This document shows, piece by piece, positions 6,623-7,329 of a stretch of DNA of 7,329 bases; the stretch's first letter is position 1, and each line of letters begins with the position of its first letter. Position numbers and translations under genes: made by a program. Source of the DNA: Chlamydiia bacterium (GTDB lineage: Bacteria; Chlamydiota; Chlamydiia; Chlamydiales; FEN-1388); the NCBI GenBank assembly GCA_003170575.1, contig PMZB01000288.1, forward strand, positions 1-7,329. The letters run 5' to 3'. Under the pieces are notes generated by a model. That model was given only the letters and a program-made list of their open reading frames with translations. It was not told the DNA's origin and did no database searches.

Positions 6623-6778
6623 CTATTGCTTTAACAGCTGGTACCATAAAAGACCGTTTCCAAGTAGTGGAAACCCGATGATGAAAGTACTCAATGCAGT
6701 ATCCCACATGTCCGTGCGTGACTCTTCTTTTTCCAAGTTGTTTGTGTATTTGGGGGTTTTGTTTGTTGAGAAAGAGGT
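6623..6778 (-). pseudogene. C-terminal remnant of a third paralogue of the small membrane proteins
   Basis: In the 377-base gap between the two small genes, the minus strand has an open frame from the stop at 6779-6781 down to TAG at 6623-6625. Its last 30 codons align with paralogue B: DMWDTALSTFIIGFPLLGN here against DWDHAISSFNFGIPLVGN there, followed by xLLWYQLLKQ against xLAWSTLLEK. The DNA is also visibly similar, with plus-strand GTTTCC at 6656 and ATCCCA at 6701 matching ordered segments of the other gene. The Ala/Pro-rich N-terminus and first membrane segment are missing, and no start with a ribosome site is visible. The only in-frame ATG (6707-6709) would give 28 residues. Most likely a 5'-truncated, decaying copy; a short expressed peptide is less likely but not excluded. 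Confidence 0.7.
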
Positions 6779-6830
6779 TTATTTAGGTGATGGGTGTCGC
6801 CCGTACAAGAAGGGGAATAGACAATCTTTA

Positions 6831-6875
6831 ATTTTGCGCCGGTATGCAAATTTATAAGGTCTGCCGGCGCAAAAT
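6831..6875. repeat. Perfect 12-base inverted repeat with 21-base spacer
   Basis: ATTTTGCGCCGG (6831-6842) and CCGGCGCAAAAT (6864-6875) are exact reverse complements, 4 bases beyond the stop of paralogue B. As RNA this would be a strong stem-loop, extendable by a G-U and an A-U pair. No T-run follows in either direction, and the stem ends carry T first and A last, the opposite of an intrinsic terminator. It may protect the 3' end of the mRNA or be the end of a small element. Confidence 0.65.
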
Positions 6876-6879
6876 AGTA

Positions 6880-7230
6880 TTAACGAGAAGTGGACTTTAT
6901 TTTTTCTAACAGAGTGGACCAAGCGAGATAGTTTCCCACTAGGGGAATGCCGAAATTGAAGGAGCTAATTGCATGATCCCAATCTGCATTTTTTTTGGTG
7001 AAAAGAGACTTAACTGCGAAAAATGCGCTCAGAGGCCAAAACACAGCTGTAGAAACAGCAGGAATAAGTGCTGCGATCCTAAGGATGGAAAGAACTATAT
7101 TCTGCGTCTTTTTTGTTGTCCTCTGGCTTTTTTTAGACTGAAGGCGTACAGGTTGTGCTTGATGAGCAGGAGCGTCTGGCGCTCTCTCTGGCATAACAAA
7201 GCTTGATCTATCTAATGCAACTGAACTCAT
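6880..7230 (-). CDS. Small two-segment membrane protein, paralogue B (candidate Inc-like protein)
   Basis: A 116-residue protein of unknown function and a tandem paralogue of the gene at 6125. The N-terminus MSSVALDRSS leads through MPERAPDAPAHQAQP into a basic stretch (30-41, KK and RTTKK). A first hydrophobic segment follows at about 46-73 (AALIPAVSTAVFWPLSAFFAV), then a linker with DWDHA and a second, shorter and less hydrophobic segment at about 89-107 (SSFNFGIPLVGNYLAWSTL), ending in a basic tail. No cleavable signal is seen. The layout fits a chlamydial inclusion-membrane or other type III-secreted protein, which is an inference. The ribosome site is poor (AAAGAAG, 5 bases before ATG), but the bases around the start match paralogue A (TTTTTATGAGTTC in both). 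It is preceded by the best promoter in the window and followed by a strong inverted repeat. Confidence 0.75.
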   Translation of the reverse strand: MSSVALDRSSFVMPERAPDAPAHQAQPVRLQSKKSQRTTKKTQNIVLSILRIAALIPAVSTAVFWPLSAFFAVKSLFTKKNADWDHAISSFNFGIPLVGNYLAWSTLLEKIKSTSR

Positions 7231-7265
7231 AAAAACTTCTTTTTTCTCTTGTTAAAGATGAGAAG

Positions 7266-7295
7266 ATTATACAAAAATAAATTTATTTTTTGCAA
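7266..7295 (-). promoter_or_regulatory. Promoter of paralogue B
   Basis: On the minus strand a perfect TATAAT (plus 7266-7271) lies 18 bases after TTGCAA (plus 7290-7295), which matches the -35 consensus at 4 of 6. Transcription would start near 7259, giving a leader of about 30 bases. The spacer itself is a perfect AT palindrome (7273-7290, AAAAATAAATTTATTTTT), which may bend easily or serve as a binding site. The region aligns with the paralogue A promoter. Confidence 0.6.
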
Positions 7296-7303
7296 GTTAT
7301 TTC

Positions 7304-7319
7304 TTTTATTTAAATAAAA
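7304..7319. promoter_or_regulatory. 16-base palindrome upstream of paralogue B, possible operator
   Basis: TTTTATTTAAATAAAA is perfectly self-complementary and lies just upstream of the -35 box of paralogue B. It has the same 10-base core (TATTTAAATA) as the palindrome before paralogue A. Its centre is 19 bases from the -35 centre, against 9 in paralogue A, which is one helical turn further. The AT-rich setting raises the chance of coincidence. Confidence 0.35.
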
Positions 7320-7329
7320 TATTTTGTAG

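Noticed and set aside
6656..6674. Inverted repeat GTTTCC...GGAAAC in the gap
   Set aside because: It is short and falls within the decayed coding remnant, where codon similarity to the 6880 gene explains the bases.
6503..6879. tRNA, small structured RNA or CRISPR array in the longest gene-free stretch
   Set aside because: No cloverleaf with a CCA end, no T-loop sequence and no regularly spaced repeats were found; the stretch is explained by a promoter, a palindrome, a gene remnant and one inverted repeat.
6973..7206. A 77-codon plus-strand frame rich in Cys and Arg
   Set aside because: It is antisense to paralogue B, whose reading frame is supported by alignment with two other copies.

Overview
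The window looks like a piece of chromosome from a member of the Chlamydiota, most likely an environmental (Parachlamydiales or Simkaniales type) lineage and not Chlamydia itself. This rests on three things. The gene order CT538-like protein, tsaE, dnaQ-like exonuclease is, from memory, the order of CT538-CT537-CT536 in Chlamydia trachomatis. The first of these genes belongs to a family I know only from chlamydiae. The right end carries small secreted-effector-like membrane proteins of a kind chlamydiae are full of. No database search was possible, so the taxonomic call is an inference.

The left two thirds are housekeeping. argS (arginyl-tRNA synthetase) occupies the minus strand at 70-1815. 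A divergent intergenic region of 180 bases carries a good extended -10 promoter for argS and a weaker one for the opposite direction. On the plus strand follows a tightly packed operon: the CT538-like protein (1996-2733), tsaE (N6-threonylcarbamoyl-tRNA biosynthesis; probably a non-AUG start 4 bases after the previous stop) and a DEDDh exonuclease that overlaps tsaE by ATGA (3169-3918). After a short gap comes pgk (3987-5177).

The right third is accessory. Ten bases after pgk starts a 315-residue protein with one membrane segment and a C-terminal region that reads like a degenerate class I methyltransferase fold lacking the glycine-rich loop. Its 3' end overlaps, tail to tail, a minus-strand gene for a small protein with two hydrophobic segments (6125-6502). 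A second, clearly paralogous gene lies at 6880-7230. Between them sits the decayed C-terminal part of a third copy (about 6623-6778), not called by ordinary gene finding because it has no start.

The two intact paralogues share an Ala/Pro-rich N-terminus with an MSS start, an AALIP..S membrane motif and an alignable promoter region. Each promoter carries a perfect AT-rich palindrome with the same 10-base core, displaced by exactly 10 bases relative to the -35 box. A perfect 12-base inverted repeat follows the second gene. The cluster looks like a small, actively duplicating and decaying family of candidate inclusion-membrane or type III-secreted proteins with a common regulator. That function is inferred from architecture and context only.
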